From Skeletonema tropicum (lineage: Eukaryota > Bacillariophyta > Thalassiosirophyceae > Thalassiosirales > Thalassiosiraceae), in assembly GCA_037178625.1 (NCBI GenBank), contig CM074145.1, positions 558,001 to 622,000 on the forward strand: a stretch of DNA of 64,000 nt. Reading direction: 5' to 3'. Positions 19,648-30,559 of this stretch are shown here, one piece after another. Within the stretch, counting starts at the first letter, position 1; the number at the start of each line of letters is the position of its first letter. The translations under genes were made by a program, and so were the position numbers. The notes under the pieces are model-generated. The model had not been told where the DNA came from. It was given only the letters and a program-made list of their open reading frames with translations, and did not search any database.

Positions 19648-22600
19648 TTAAATTCCTTTACGTCGCAGCTCCTTAATTCTTTCTTCTTCCATATCAAACA
19701 AGCCCGTATCTACATCTGCTTCAGGGGGGAACATAGCCTCGTATAACAAACCAGGTTCCTCCCTCGTAGCAACACAGCTCTTAAGAATCTTGAGGTATTT
19801 ACGCACAAGGACTTTGTAATGTGCCCCTCTTCGCTTTTCCTGGTACAGCCGCTCTCCTGACATTGCTTGATCACCTGCTGCAAATGTTCGGTTGCTATGA
19901 CGAAGAGTAACGAAAATTTCATCCAATACGGACTTCTCAATTCCGAGTTCCTCCAACTCTTTGATATCCTTTGGATCGACGTGACGTTCCCAGTTGTACA
20001 AGTCATTATCCAATGTTGCAAGGGAACGTGCAGGCCGAGCAGCCTCACGTTTTCCTCTACGGAGCAACTTATCTTTCACAGGACGAAGAGTCACCTCGGC
20101 GCCCCCAATAGTAGCACTGCCATTGTAGAGTTCAATCACCTCTTTAATCTCTCCCGGCAGTTCAAAGCCCACGTAAGCATTTCCTGTGGGAAGACCTTGA
20201 GAACAACGCACAATGTGTCCGGACCCAAACACATCCCGACTATCGGCACTGAATGGCTGGAAGAACGTGGCAAGGTCGGTCAAGGTCACATTGGGTGGCA
20301 ATCCTGAGATGTGCAACAAATCATTGTGACTCAAGAACATTTCGTTGGGCGGGACATCACCTGTCACCAATAGTCTTTCACCAAGTTTGGATTGACCAAA
20401 GCGACGTCCTGGCCCCGTCCACCCATCAAAGACTCGCTCACGTTTGGCCCTCAATACTTGAACGGGACGCTGTCCTGCCACCTTGACATTATTAAGAACA
20501 CTCTTGGACTTGAGGGCATTGGACACTAGATCCGTAGATGACAGATTGATCAGTGCGGTGGTTGGAGATACACGAAGGTAATCATCACTTGTAAGAGGTC
20601 CAAACATGGCTCCCAACTTGGTACCAGGGGGGAACATCGTCTCAAATAATTCCGTGGAAGTAATCTCCACAGGAAGGCCGGAGACCATCAAGATTGACTC
20701 TTTACCATCACCTGATGCTGCGATGAACTCCTTCTCTTCCTCTGAGATCTTCACCTCGTCAACATCATACTTCGCGAGGGAAACAGGATGCTCTACCATT
20801 AAATGACTAGCCTTTTTAATCATGGCATGTTTTGCTTCTTTTTTGGTGGCAAATCCAATAAACGCCGTAGTAGGCGATGCAGGTGAAACATCATTGGACA
20901 ATACACCTAAGAGCGTAGCCACCTTCTCAGCAACAGACTGGACATTCCTAGGTTCATCCAGACTTTCAATTTCCCCCGTTCCTTCATTCACATCAGGTAC
21001 CAAACCACTCACAAACAAAAACCCCTTGTACTTATTCACAAACTCCTCATCGGGCAACTTGCGATCCCGTGGAAAAATGGGACGAGGTTCTCTCATACTA
21101 TCCGGATGTTTCACCTTCCTCTCCATCTGCATATATTTGGAGGGATGGTCCGATACAGCCATCAACCAATCGTCCAACTCGGGTCCATGAGGCTTCAATG
21201 GCAATATCGCATCCGACAGGGGAGTGGTTGGTTTCAACAATTGGAGATTGTCCACGTCACAAACATCATTAAAGTACCATTCATACTCCAAAGTATTAGC
21301 GTAGGGGTCCTCATCTTGATCGTTACTGGGGGGTGGAGTCCTTACATTCTCACTCTTCATCACGGCAATATCCTCCGGACTGAACAATTTATTCAACAAG
21401 TCTTCCGTCTGTGCATCATCATCAAAGACATAGTCACCATCGTCCGTCTTTTTCAGGACGTGTTCATGATTCTCCAAATCCATATAGTCCGGATGATCAG
21501 GTGAGATTGGTGGTTCCAAATCCGCATCGGAATCGTACCCATCATCATCTTGATTGTCCACGTTTGGATTGAAACGGTTGGTAATGGCAGAGGCAAAGTC
21601 AGATGCGGCATTTTCGTTGGCATCATCGTAATCCCAAACAACATCTCTTGAGAATCTACCACCACCTCCTCCTCCACGACCACCACCACGACCTCCCCTT
21701 CCACCACGTCCACCTCTTCCTCCCCTCCCACCACCACCAAGATATGTCATTCTTGGCGATGTACGTTCTCGAATTGGTCCCCTTAGGGGGAATCTACCTC
21801 CATTTCCCATTCCACCACCAAATCTACCACCACCACCACCACCACCAAATCTACCCTCCTCTTCTTCATCTGATGCCAAATTCCCAACGACACGATTACT
21901 CATCTCCCCCCGTACATTCGCCCTCCCACTCCTCCGTTGTCCACTTGGCAAAGCTGAACTCAGCGCTTCTTCATCATGAACTCCATGTCCCACCCTTTTA
22001 CGAGCAGTTAACTTTGGTATGGACGAAGAGGGGGAATACGACCCCTCGGATGCAGGACGAAGGACTGTTTCGGCAAAGTTGGGTTTACGTGGTCCTCCTT
22101 TGTGAGTAGATCGGCCGGGACGATTGTATCCTCCCCCTCTTCCTCCTCCATCACCACCACTACCACTACCACTGCCATCTTGGGTACGTGGTGGATGATT
22201 ACTCGTACGATGAACCCTCTCAGCCCCACCACCTCTACCACCAAAGCCAGTTACACCCGCACCAGAACCACCACCAGGACGTTCGGCAGCAGTAGCCTTG
22301 CGTGCCACATCCAAATCTTTTTCGAGATTGGCATTTCGACGTGCTTGGAAGGCGGCGAATCCGTCTCCCTTTGTATTGCTGAAAGTAGTAGTGGATAGAA
22401 AGACACGAGAGAGAGAGAGAGAGATGTTAGTATTGAATTTTAATGCAAGAATATGAAATGATGATTTTTGTTGTGAAAAGGATAATACAACCCCAAAACA
22501 CATCATATGCACACAAAAAATCAACATCACAAAAACTCACCCAGCCTCCCCCTTTCTGCTTGGAGCACGATGCCTCCCCCCCGTACCACGTCCACCACCA

Positions 22601-22773
22601 TCTCGTCCCATTCCTCTTGAGGTTGGTCCTTGGAACCCTCCTGCAAATGATCTCCGTGTGGTGCCACCATTGTGTTGGTGGTGTGAGGTGGTGGCGGCGA
22701 GTGTGGATGTGGAGCAACGGAGCCGTGTTGTGGTGGCTCGTAGGATTGTTGCTGCTGGGGTGATGCTGCTCAT
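19648..22773 (-). CDS. RGG-rich RNA-binding protein with RRM-like domains, one intron
   Basis: Exon 1 is 22773-22541 and exon 2 is 22378-19648. The 162-base intron (22379-22540, GTGAGT to TTTCAG) joins KGEAG to NTKGDGF in frame, giving 987 residues. The N-terminus ([20 protein letters not shown]) is Ser/Thr/Arg-rich without acids, like an organelle presequence. Residues about 60-360 are Gly/Arg-rich, with dense GGRGG runs near residue 320. The C-terminal half has RRM-like units with the hydrophobic strand seen at [24 protein letters not shown] and [19 protein letters not shown], the last followed by [20 protein letters not shown] as RNP1-like. RGG plus RRM implies RNA binding, possibly in mitochondrion or plastid. 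A truncated copy of its 3' end lies at 15989-16582. Confidence 0.82.
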
Positions 22774-23709
22774 TTTTTCTTCACTAGCACAGCTGAAGAA
22801 GATACGATGATATCAAATTCTTCTTATTTCCTTCTTCCTCTGATTGTATGCTGTCTTAATCGTTCTCTATCTATCTGTCAGCAGCTAGCGGACAGATTCA
22901 TTGACATGGTGACGATGTTTTTTGGGGAGATTTTGAGTTGAGAGAAAAGGAGAAGGAAGAAAGAAGGGAAAAGGGAGGTGGCGTACAGATCCCTCCAATG
23001 AAAAGTGGAAATAGAGAGTTATAGCCGTTGGTTGGATGTTGGATACTTTAGATGAAGGAGAGAGTTGGAAGGATGGGGGAATGGTTATTGATGAGAGAAA
23101 AGAAGATGACAAAGAAGAAGAAGACTTGATATTGACCCGCCCCCCTTCAAATTGGAAAATGTATTGATGTGGTGTGACTGGGGGAGGAGTTAGGACCAAC
23201 CAACATCTTGGTTGATTGGATCAAAGATGGAGAATAAGGCCGTGTAAAAAAAGCATTTTTCACAGTAATCCTATAGAGAATACACAAAGGAGTGCTGATG
23301 TATTTAAAGCATGCAAAAATGCTCCCCTCTCCCCCCCCTCCCACGGACAGGGAAGATAGTTAGCCAAAGACGACATCTCGTGTGTGCGCAACAAAAATCA
23401 TTATTGTTACATTGTCTGAACCCTTTTAACGACCCAACCAACATTCCAATCATTCTTTCGAATGCCTACACACAATTAGATGTATGCAGCAACAATATTT
23501 GTCACAACATTGCTGTACTTTTCATTCTTTTAGTACAATGACTACAAAACCACAACCGTCACTTCCCCCCTCTCCCCGGCAGACGACGCTTGAATTTGTT
23601 TCAAGTTACACTAATACGTCGTCGCCACTCATCCTCCATCCCTCCATCCATAAATTCTTAATAACCTCTCTCCATCCCTCCACCAATAAACCGCCACCCC
23701 AATAAATAC
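22774..23709. other. Gene-free 940 bases between the RGG/RRM gene and the small membrane protein
   Basis: This holds the promoter side of the RGG/RRM gene. It is purine/pyrimidine-biased (AGAAGG runs near 22945-22975, AAGAAGAAG near 23110, C-rich runs near 23325 and 23565). The ORFs on both strands are low-complexity and unconvincing. Confidence 0.5.
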
Positions 23710-24039
23710 TTAATGGGCCGACTTATTCTCCTTCAAATGATAAGTACTCCAATACAAACTATCCTTCTTCATCTCATCCGTAAACTTAGTCTGCAACCAC
23801 AAGGCACCCAAACTAACCAATCCAAACCCAACCATAAAAGGCCTATTCCCCACATGCTTAATCTCATGAATCATGAGAGGAATACCCTTCAATTGACGCC
23901 ACGTGGGGGGTTGGTTGGCCTTGGCGGCGGCAGCGGCAATGCGTGCGTCCTTGCCGCGTGTGGCCCAGATTTTTTTGGATTCGGCCATGCGGTTTTGGAA
24001 GTAGGTGTTGATTTCGGCGATTTCGGCTTGGGATACCAT
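23710..24039 (-). CDS. Small protein with one membrane segment, possibly mitochondrial
   Basis: 109 residues, single exon, ATG at 24039. The N-terminal half is an amphipathic Ala-rich helix (SKKIWATRGKDARIAAAAAK). It is followed by a conserved-looking QPPTWRQLKGIPLMIHEIKH and one membrane segment (PFMVGFGLVSLGALWLQTKF), then a short charged tail ending KENKSAH. The layout resembles small accessory subunits of mitochondrial inner-membrane complexes, but I cannot assign it to one. A tRNA-Phe gene starts 180 bases upstream in the opposite direction. Confidence 0.65.
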   Translation of the reverse strand: MVSQAEIAEINTYFQNRMAESKKIWATRGKDARIAAAAAKANQPPTWRQLKGIPLMIHEIKHVGNRPFMVGFGLVSLGALWLQTKFTDEMKKDSLYWSTYHLKENKSAH

Positions 24040-24218
24040 GGTTGGATGATGATGATGATTTGTTGTTGGTGGTGGTGGTGGTATTATTTGTTTCTTGCGG
24101 ACGGATCGGCGGCGTTGAAAAAATTGTCATGGAGGAAACCAAAAAACCAAAGCGAAGCAGAGGCTTGGCGAGCCATCGCAAGAGTTTCAAACGCTGACTT
24201 TGGTCTGTCCGTCACCGA

Positions 24219-24225
24219 GCTTTGT

Positions 24226-24267
<42 letters not shown>

Positions 24268-24291
24268 TGTGTTCGATTCACAGACAAAGCA
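24219..24291 (+). tRNA. tRNA-Phe (GAA), copy 1
   Basis: A complete cloverleaf of 72 bases plus discriminator A. Acceptor arms are GCTTTGT/ACAAAGC. The D-arm is GCTC/GAGC, the anticodon loop CTGAAGA (anticodon GAA), and the T-arm CTGTG TTCGATT CACAG. No intron and no encoded CCA. A TTTTT Pol III terminator follows seven bases downstream. The internal A box (TAGCTCAGTTGG) and B box (GTTCGATTC) are intact. Four identical copies follow in the window. This copy shares only short upstream similarity with the others. Confidence 0.97.
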
Positions 24292-25387
24292 TCACTTTTT
24301 ACCTTGTCGGATTTTTTGGTGCATGCAATGCGATGCATGATGTAATGCTTGTTTTTTGTTCACTTCTGCGAAGAGGCTTATGTAGCCACCGGTAACCAAG
24401 CTCACCCCTTCCCTTTCGTCGAATCCGAGAGCGTGAACATAATACTTATGGTGACCTAGACATGCTGTCCTATTAATCACATCATAAAGTGCGGCGCACA
24501 GTGACGATCTGTGGTGAAGAGAACAAGTATGACAAGAAAACGTCATCGTAATACGATGAGATTCAAACTGCATCATTGACGCTCAAGGGAAAACTCCGCT
24601 GAGGTAGCTCTATCATTGAGACATCATACTCTAGTTAGAATGCCACACCATTCCCAAAATGCATTGCAAAGGCATCTCAATATTCGCGGAGTGGGGAGGG
24701 ACCCATGAAGCGCTGAAATCGAAATCTATCTGTCGAACCGCATGATCTGGGTAAAATTGCGCGAAATCCTTAAGTGTAGAAATCCTTAATTATTGCGGGA
24801 AGGAATTTTGTTAGGGTTAGTCTTTGTTACCCCAAAGTTCGAATCGTCACACAAATGTTACAGCGATTCTTTTGGCATCTTATCGTTTGGTCGAATAAGT
24901 AGTAATGCTGCCCGCATAAGCTATGATACGGCTAGGCAATGCTAGAAAAAAGGATTTTATTTCATATCTCAATTTAGTGAGTAGTGAGAAGAATCTGCCG
25001 CTGACCCCATCGCCTGCCTCTCGCAGGCATGGGGTCAGCGTTCGAAAATCAAGATACCTGAGGTTGCCGCTCATTGTTCAGCCTCAGCTATGTGCATGCG
25101 CCTAGAGTCCTGCTTTATCTCTCCTCTTTTACTCGCACACGGTGCACCCTAGTACTAATGCGATGTTCATTTATGTGACTGTAACACATAAGCGTTCGCT
25201 TGGAGACACAATAAATGCTACACGCAACACGCGTCTCAAAAAGAGGTGCAGCTGTCGGCCGGCGGATTTGGCACACCGACCTCATGAAGCTGCATGCATA
25301 TCTTCTCTTGTCGGAAGGTTCAAACACAGCACCAAAAGCAAGATCTACTCGTCCTGCTCATAAATAATCGAAGCAAGTATTATCACA
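24292..25387. other. About 1.1 kb without a supported gene
   Basis: The first 75 bases match the downstream flank of the other tRNA-Phe copies (through GGTGCATGCAATGCGATGCA). Nothing else is recognised. A GCATGGGGTCAGCG-type partial inverted repeat occurs near 25000-25040. Confidence 0.4.
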
Positions 25388-26524
25388 ATGAAAATCATCA
25401 ACGCCATCTCCGCTCTCATCTGGCGATCTGTAGTGTTACCCTATCCAATATATTGCCAATTATTGCTTCTCAGCCGCCACGGGGGTAAACTACCCTGTAA
25501 AGGTGCTTAAAATGCTGCTCTCGGTGAGCTGAGTTCAAATCCGTGTTGTATCTTATTTTTTATAAAAATAATTTGTTAGCCCCACTTCTAGCTTGCCTTA
25601 AGGGTTAACCCCCCCAAAGGTCCCCTTATCCAGTTTCCTTGGGTCTTTGGCTCCATATCACAAATTCATCGCACCATGATTCGAAACTACCTCAGATACA
25701 CCCCGGGTTTGAACTCAGCTCACTGAGAGGATTTCAGAACTGTGCTCACCTTTATCATAGCAACAATATTCGCTGAGAAGCAACCTGCTGGATAGGCTAA
25801 CACTACAGATCGCCATCTTTGCCCTTCAGGCTCAGACTTCCACTGCCACTGCCACCGCCACTGGCTTTGCGATCGATGGCACCTGCGACGACTTTGGCAT
25901 CGACACTGACCAGGATTGCAAGGACAAGTGCAACAGTATATCCCAACAAAAGAGGATGGGGTGGTCGGGATCCAGTATGGCCCCTCGTCCAAGATTACTG
26001 AGTGCAGTTGCACTTTCGGCGGCGGTAAAGGTACGTTCACTTGCACCAGAGCCAAACCCGAGCCCGAGGATCCGGTTGAAACAACCGAGGATTGTGCGGA
26101 GCGGGACATCAACACCTGGCCGGACTGCCAAGCTGAATGCAACACACTAGCAGCCGGCAGGGGCTATGCTGCCCGTGTTAATGGTGGAAGGGGAAATATC
26201 AGTGCATGTTTCTGCGACTACGTGCGCAATAGGGAAAACTCCTTCACGTGCACTCGTGAACCCACGTTTCCACCTATGCCTATTAAAAAAAAAACGGTAG
26301 GTGCTCAGTGGAGAGAATCAACGATCAAGACTCATGCTTTGCCTTTTGCAGGAACTACAAGCGCTCTCCGCAGTATGTTAGCAATAGAAAAGGCCTCCTG
26401 TTTTGCCGTTGCCGCCGTGGACAGGGTGGCCAACTCGACTTTCAATGCAAGGGTGATCAGAGTTCGTATTTGCGTTCTAACTGAGTTCAGAGCTACGGAC
26501 AAGATGAGCGCTGTACAGGTGTCG
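25388..26524 (+). pseudogene. Cysteine-rich secreted protein, interrupted by a foldback element and frameshifted
   Basis: The start codon at 25388 gives MKIINAISALI, the first half of a signal peptide. The second half (IFALQAQTSTATATA) resumes after 25809, on the far side of a foldback insertion. Two cysteine repeats follow: GTCDDF, DQDCKDKCN and TECSCTFGGGKGTFTCT, then EDCAERDINTWPDCQAECNT and ACFCDYVRNRENSFTCT. A one-base slip in an A-run near 25947 separates the frames. A 55-base intron (26297-26351, GTAGGT to TTGCAG) may follow, leading to a part with GLLFCRCRRGQGG and DFQC. That last part is out of frame by the A-run near 26285. A small extracellular Cys-repeat protein is implied; the ligand is unknown. 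Confidence 0.5.
25421..25815. mobile_element. 395-bp foldback element with long inverted arms and internal GT...AG ends
   Basis: The left arm (25421-25552) and right arm (25695-25815) are inverted copies with small indels. The outer 17 bases, TGGCGATCTGTAGTGTT, match without mismatch, and inner blocks such as TGAGCTGAGTTCAAA and TTGCTTCTCAGC match too. The element splits a signal-peptide coding sequence. Removing it with a duplicated TC (or ATC) restores MKIINAISALIFALQAQTS in frame. GT at 25430 and AG at 25807-25808 lie symmetrically in the arms. Splicing there (379 bases) also keeps the frame, leaving a scar of about six codons. Confidence 0.75.
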
Positions 26525-27429
26525 TAACAAAAGCAGCCTACCACCCGAGACAAACTAAAACTAGTACCTAGAAGGTTATCAAAATAGGTCATCGATGACA
26601 TTGGATAAATGGGTTAGAAATTAACAACTACTTAGGCTTTAGAGATTATCTTGATGTTAAAATCACTCTACACCCTTTCATCATCATATTGCCTCCGATA
26701 GGAAGAAGAACCGTCTTGCACTCGGAGACAAGGACTCTGAATGTTGAGCATCACCTCTACAAATGTAAGGCTAGAAAGTAAGTCTTCGATACATGTAGTT
26801 CTCACCACAAACATACCTCAACTTCTGATGAGACCCCACAACTTCAATTTGAAACTTTGAATCAGGTCTCTAGACCGGACCAGCTCGGTTTGCTGGTCCG
26901 CTAGCCCAACTCTGGAGATGAGCGAGAATGCATAGGCAATGATAAAACAACGAAGCGGCTCTAGCTCTAACTTGCCTCTTACTCATTGCTTGTTGGTGTG
27001 TGTAAGCGGATCTAACCTCTAACTTGCTTATTGGGAGAGAAATCGCATCAGTAGGGCTAAAAGTCTTTTATCCCTTTCCGATTTTCACTCTATATGGTGG
27101 TCTGTAATTATGAAGATGATGCTTTTACATTCAAGATACAAATCTACCCTTGTCTTTTTTAATGGTTTTGACAAAAAATGTGACAACGCAGAAGCAGAAC
27201 AGGCGCGCGCGTCACAGACGGGGCTGAGCAAACACCTCAATCCTCTGGCTCGTCCCTTCAAATTCAAACTATGTACGGAACGACGATGATGACCACTATA
27301 ATTTGCTGGACGACGATCGCCACTGCTGCAGTGCCTTTCTTGCGATGAAGATGAAGGTAGAAATGAGGAATAGCGGGACGAGTGAGGACTATGTAACTTG
27401 TGGTTGCATCACGCAAATCAAAAATCTAT
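26525..27429. other. Gene-free 900 bases with one 9-bp hairpin
   Basis: No supported gene. CGGACCAGC and GCTGGTCCG (about 26876-26900) form a perfect hairpin with a TCGGTTT loop. A TCTAACTTGC motif recurs near 26965 and 27010. Confidence 0.45.
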
Positions 27430-27937
27430 GAGCTACAGTTTTAGTTCCAGCCCCGTGCGCAAACTTTGAGCGCCAGACTTACGTTCCATCCCTACAGATT
27501 AGCTAGAAACGACTGCGAACAGGCTCTAGAGATAGTGGCAAACGGAAACGGGCAAACGAAAACGAGACGAAGACGAGCTTGCACAAACACAAGCACAAGC
27601 ACAGCACAAAAACACAATGACAATGAAAGTAAATCATAAACATAAACATAAACATAAACATACTTCGCTTCGCTGCCAGCCCAGTAAGTCTCTTGCCATT
27701 GTCGTCATAGTCGTCTCATAGTCGTCATAGTCGTACCTATCTAAGAGTTCAAGCTTACAGAACAACAAGCTATATAAGTACTGAAAATCAAAGTGCCGAT
27801 TGGAAAAGGTAAGGGATTGGCTCATGGCTGTGCGCCCTGCCTCGCTCTTGCTTGCTCTTTGCGTGAGGCTTAGTTTGGTCCCTTGGCGAGCTTGCACGAA
27901 ACTTGTCAAATGCTGACCATAGTCTATTCGGCACCCA

Positions 27938-27944
27938 GCTTTGT

Positions 27945-27986
<42 letters not shown>

Positions 27987-28010
27987 TGTGTTCGATTCAC
28001 AGACAAAGCA
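27938..28010 (+). tRNA. tRNA-Phe (GAA), copy 2
   Basis: Identical to copy 1 over all 73 bases. Downstream sequence TTACTTTTTACTTTTGTCGG supplies the T-run terminator. The upstream 300 bases, including TATATAAG about 170 bases before the gene, are shared with copies 3 to 5. Confidence 0.97.
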
Positions 28011-28553
28011 TTACTTTTTACTTTTGTCGGATTTTTTGGTGCATGCAATGCGATGCATGATGTAATGCTTGTTTTGTGTTTTGGTTCATTTCGTCACAAT
28101 ACCTTACTTATGCCTTGCCTTGATGAAGAGATGCAAGATGTCATGTCAAAGTCAAATACCAAATAATGTGAAGTCGCAGTCGCAAACAGCCCACTTCCCT
28201 TCAATATTCGCGAGTTAGTGGCAGTGACAGTTACAGTGAAGCTACTTCTATAATATGAATATAGCCCCAATTTACCCTAATGCATCCTTGACCTTGATGA
28301 TTCAGAACAATGAAATAGCGAAGCACATCATGAATAGAGAAAATATCTTCACCTAAGGATCAGACACATTTCATTGTCATCAGACCGGGACATCTATTAT
28401 TTGGCCTTCATCTATGACTATGACACTGCAACTCTGCAAGTGCAAGTGCAAGTGCAAGTGCAGATGCAGATGCAGATGCAAATGCTCAGCTGGCATTTCT
28501 GAATTCTGACAAATACAAAAATAGTCCGAGCATGATTACAATAACAATAGGAT

Positions 28554-28674
28554 GCTCTATTGGAAAGCTCCAATTCTTTGCCATCATTCTTGCTAATCAA
28601 ACCTAGCTAGTGGCTCTATATTGGAAAGCTCCAATTCTTTGCCATCATTCTTGCTAATCACACCTAGCTAGTGG
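28554..28674. repeat. 61-base tandem duplication
   Basis: TTGGAAAGCTCCAATTCTTT through CCTAGCTAGTGG occurs twice in direct succession with a few substitutions. A single, diverged copy is present at the end of block copy 5 (near 45455). Confidence 0.85.
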
Positions 28675-28680
28675 TTCAGT

Positions 28681-29019
28681 GGTATGACTTTTCTTAAGAT
28701 TAGCAAAAGTACATCAAAGAGCAGGCTTGCTGACTGAGCCTGAGCCCGCTGCCGCTGGCAGCGTATTTGGTATCAGGAAGGCATCATATGTGCTGCTTTC
28801 ACTTTCACAGTTTCACGGAAAGCAACCAGTAAGCCTGATGTTGACCAGAAGTTGTTTAGGATCATCGAGATAGATTTCCATCAAATGTTAATGCTCCTCC
28901 CCTAGCCCTTCGAAGCCCATCTCTTGCTCTTGCTGCTCCTTTTTATAACTATTTGTAACACTCGCATTTGGAAACACAATTTGGTGTTTTTTGGTCGAAG
29001 GTATTGAATTGGGATTTTC
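28681..29019. other. Gene-free link between tRNA block copy 2 and a LINE fragment
   Basis: No recognisable gene or repeat. GCCGCTGCCGCTGGCAGCG-like text near 28748-28765 is a short partial hairpin. Confidence 0.3.
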
Positions 29020-29850
29020 TGTTTCTGTTGAATGGTGGGGAACTGTAGACCACTGCGCATGCCAGCGCCTTTTTCCTGCCCAGTGCCAGCATGCCAGGAT
29101 GCCGATTCGTTTCGCACGGCGTGGGGTCTTTGCAGGCAATTCCGTGATCGTCACCCACGCGATTATATGGACGTCGAAGGGTCTGTGTCTTCACGAAGTG
29201 TCAGCTCTGCACAATATGCTGACTGAGACTGACCCGCGGTGGGCTGCCAAACACGAGGGGTCAAAGTTCTGTCGGGAGGGGAGGGAAAGGATCGTGTAAA
29301 CTAATGCAGCAATTGCGAACCAGCGGGCTCTCAAAGTAGAAGTAGGCTTCACAGCGTATGGAGAGGACCTTGGTAGAGGTTTTTAATTATCTTGGTCGGC
29401 TTATGGAGATGGATGATACTGATACGCAGGCGATTCGGGGTAACTGACCAAGGCCCAATACTGATACGCAGGTGATTCGGGGTAACTGACCAAGGCCCAA
29501 AACCAAAATGATATCTCGTCTCTTGCGGAGCGAGAACATGAAACCCAGGGTTTGTGGTATGTGCAGGCAGTGTTGTTATACTTGTACGGGAGCGAGACTT
29601 GGGTATTGACGGATTCGGCCTTGAGGTTCCTGGAAGGCTTCTTCTACTATTGCTATCGAGCACCTGCTGTATGGCAAGGAAGAATTGACATTGACGAAGA
29701 AGAACGACCAGACTGGAGAATGGACGTACCCGGATAAGAAGGAGTTATTTAAAGAGGTTGGGCAGTATTCTTTGACTTTGACGGAGTATATCGAAAACCG
29801 CCGCCAACCGATCTAATCTTGTGAGCAAGCCACCTTCTGCAAAATTGGGT
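29020..29850 (+). pseudogene. Decayed LINE fragment: zinc finger and RT thumb region of another family
   Basis: Pieces in several plus-strand frames line up with the C-terminal part of a LINE ORF2 unlike elements A and B. First comes a zinc-finger-like CPVPACQ ... LCRQFRDRHPRD (about 29065-29160). Next are VEVFNYLGRLMEMDDTDTQA (29370-29430), MKPRVCGM (29540) and VLLYLYGSETWVLTDSALRF (29570-29630). Last is EWTYPDKKELFKEVG with EYIENRRQPI (29715-29815). The YLGR and LYGSETW motifs are classic for RT thumb regions. A 41-base tandem duplication (29418-29500) and several frameshifts break it. Confidence 0.75.
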
Positions 29851-30559
29851 CCTGATCGCCAGCAATGCAATCCATGAAACTTTTGCCGTTCCAATCCCTC
29901 ACTAACCACATGATATACTTGTTCATCACGTCACATGTCCCCACCGATTGAAGCCAAAGGGTAGATTATCCGCTGACATCTGAAAACATTTCACCCTATC
30001 CTCTTCATCACACATGAACACATGAGCGCATGACTTACTCCGGAGCATCCAGACAAGAAGGACACAAGGGCGAGTGATTCCAATCACATTTTTGCAACCG
30101 CAGGTTGGTGCCAACGATGTCATGAACTTGCTTGCATGCCCAAAGTTGAAAAGCGTGGATCTCATGTAATGCCTTGTCCTTGTTCACATTGTTTCAGTCC
30201 ACTTGTGCAATCGCGGTTGGTAGCAGGATCTGTCTGTTAGTGAAGACCTCCCTAGCCAACGCGCGATGACCGTAAAAGCATACTCTTTCACCAGTATCTT
30301 AATTCATCTTCTTCTTACCCCGATCCACATAGACGCAGACCGGTTCAAGTGGCAAAGGTTGTGCTGCCATTCCTGCATTCCGATCCGCATCGTAAAAAGC
30401 TAGTTTTGCTCCAGAGTCCAGAGTAACACTGTTCATTCAACTGTTCCGGCCTAGACAGCTCGTCCCATGCAAAATGGTCGAGTTTATGGGCCGAGACATG
30501 TGAGAATGCTGATACTGTACTGAAGGTCAGAGGCCTGCAATGAATCATAATGTTTTTGA
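29851..30559. other. Gene-free 700 bases
   Basis: Only short ORFs without coding character on either strand. No structure noticed. Confidence 0.35.

Larger units (their letters stand above)
27430..28680 (+). repeat. tRNA-Phe duplication block, copy 2
   Basis: The block runs from about CTACAGTTTTAGTTCCAGCC, through GAGCTTGCACAA, an upstream stretch with TATATAAGTACTG and the tRNA, to a downstream stretch ending in CAAGTG/CAGATG microsatellite and the 61-base duplication at 28554-28674. The same order, with indels, recurs at 32470-33260, 35744-36660 and 44505-45490. Confidence 0.85.

Noticed and set aside
21603..22109. His-rich plus-strand ORF opposite the RGG region
   Set aside because: Antisense of Gly/Arg codons gives His/Pro-rich text automatically.
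24560..24645. tRNA-like folding on the minus strand (outer stem AGTATGATG with CATCGTATT, D-arm-like TCTCAATGATAGAG)
   Set aside because: The anticodon arm does not form and the T-stem does not pair around TTTGAAT. At best it is a decayed tRNA.
25480..25552. tRNA-Leu-like text (GCTTAAAATGC loop and GAGTTCAAATCC) in the left foldback arm
   Set aside because: No acceptor or D-arm could be paired, and the same bases are explained as part of the inverted arms.
25720..26145. 141-codon minus-strand ORF over the cysteine-rich gene
   Set aside because: Shadow of the plus-strand Cys repeats and of the foldback arm.
27634..27909. Minus-strand ORF of about 70-90 codons repeated upstream of tRNA copies 2, 3, 4 and 5
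   Set aside because: It begins at TTG rather than ATG and its 3' end varies between copies. Its conservation is explained by the recent block duplication. No protein motif is seen.
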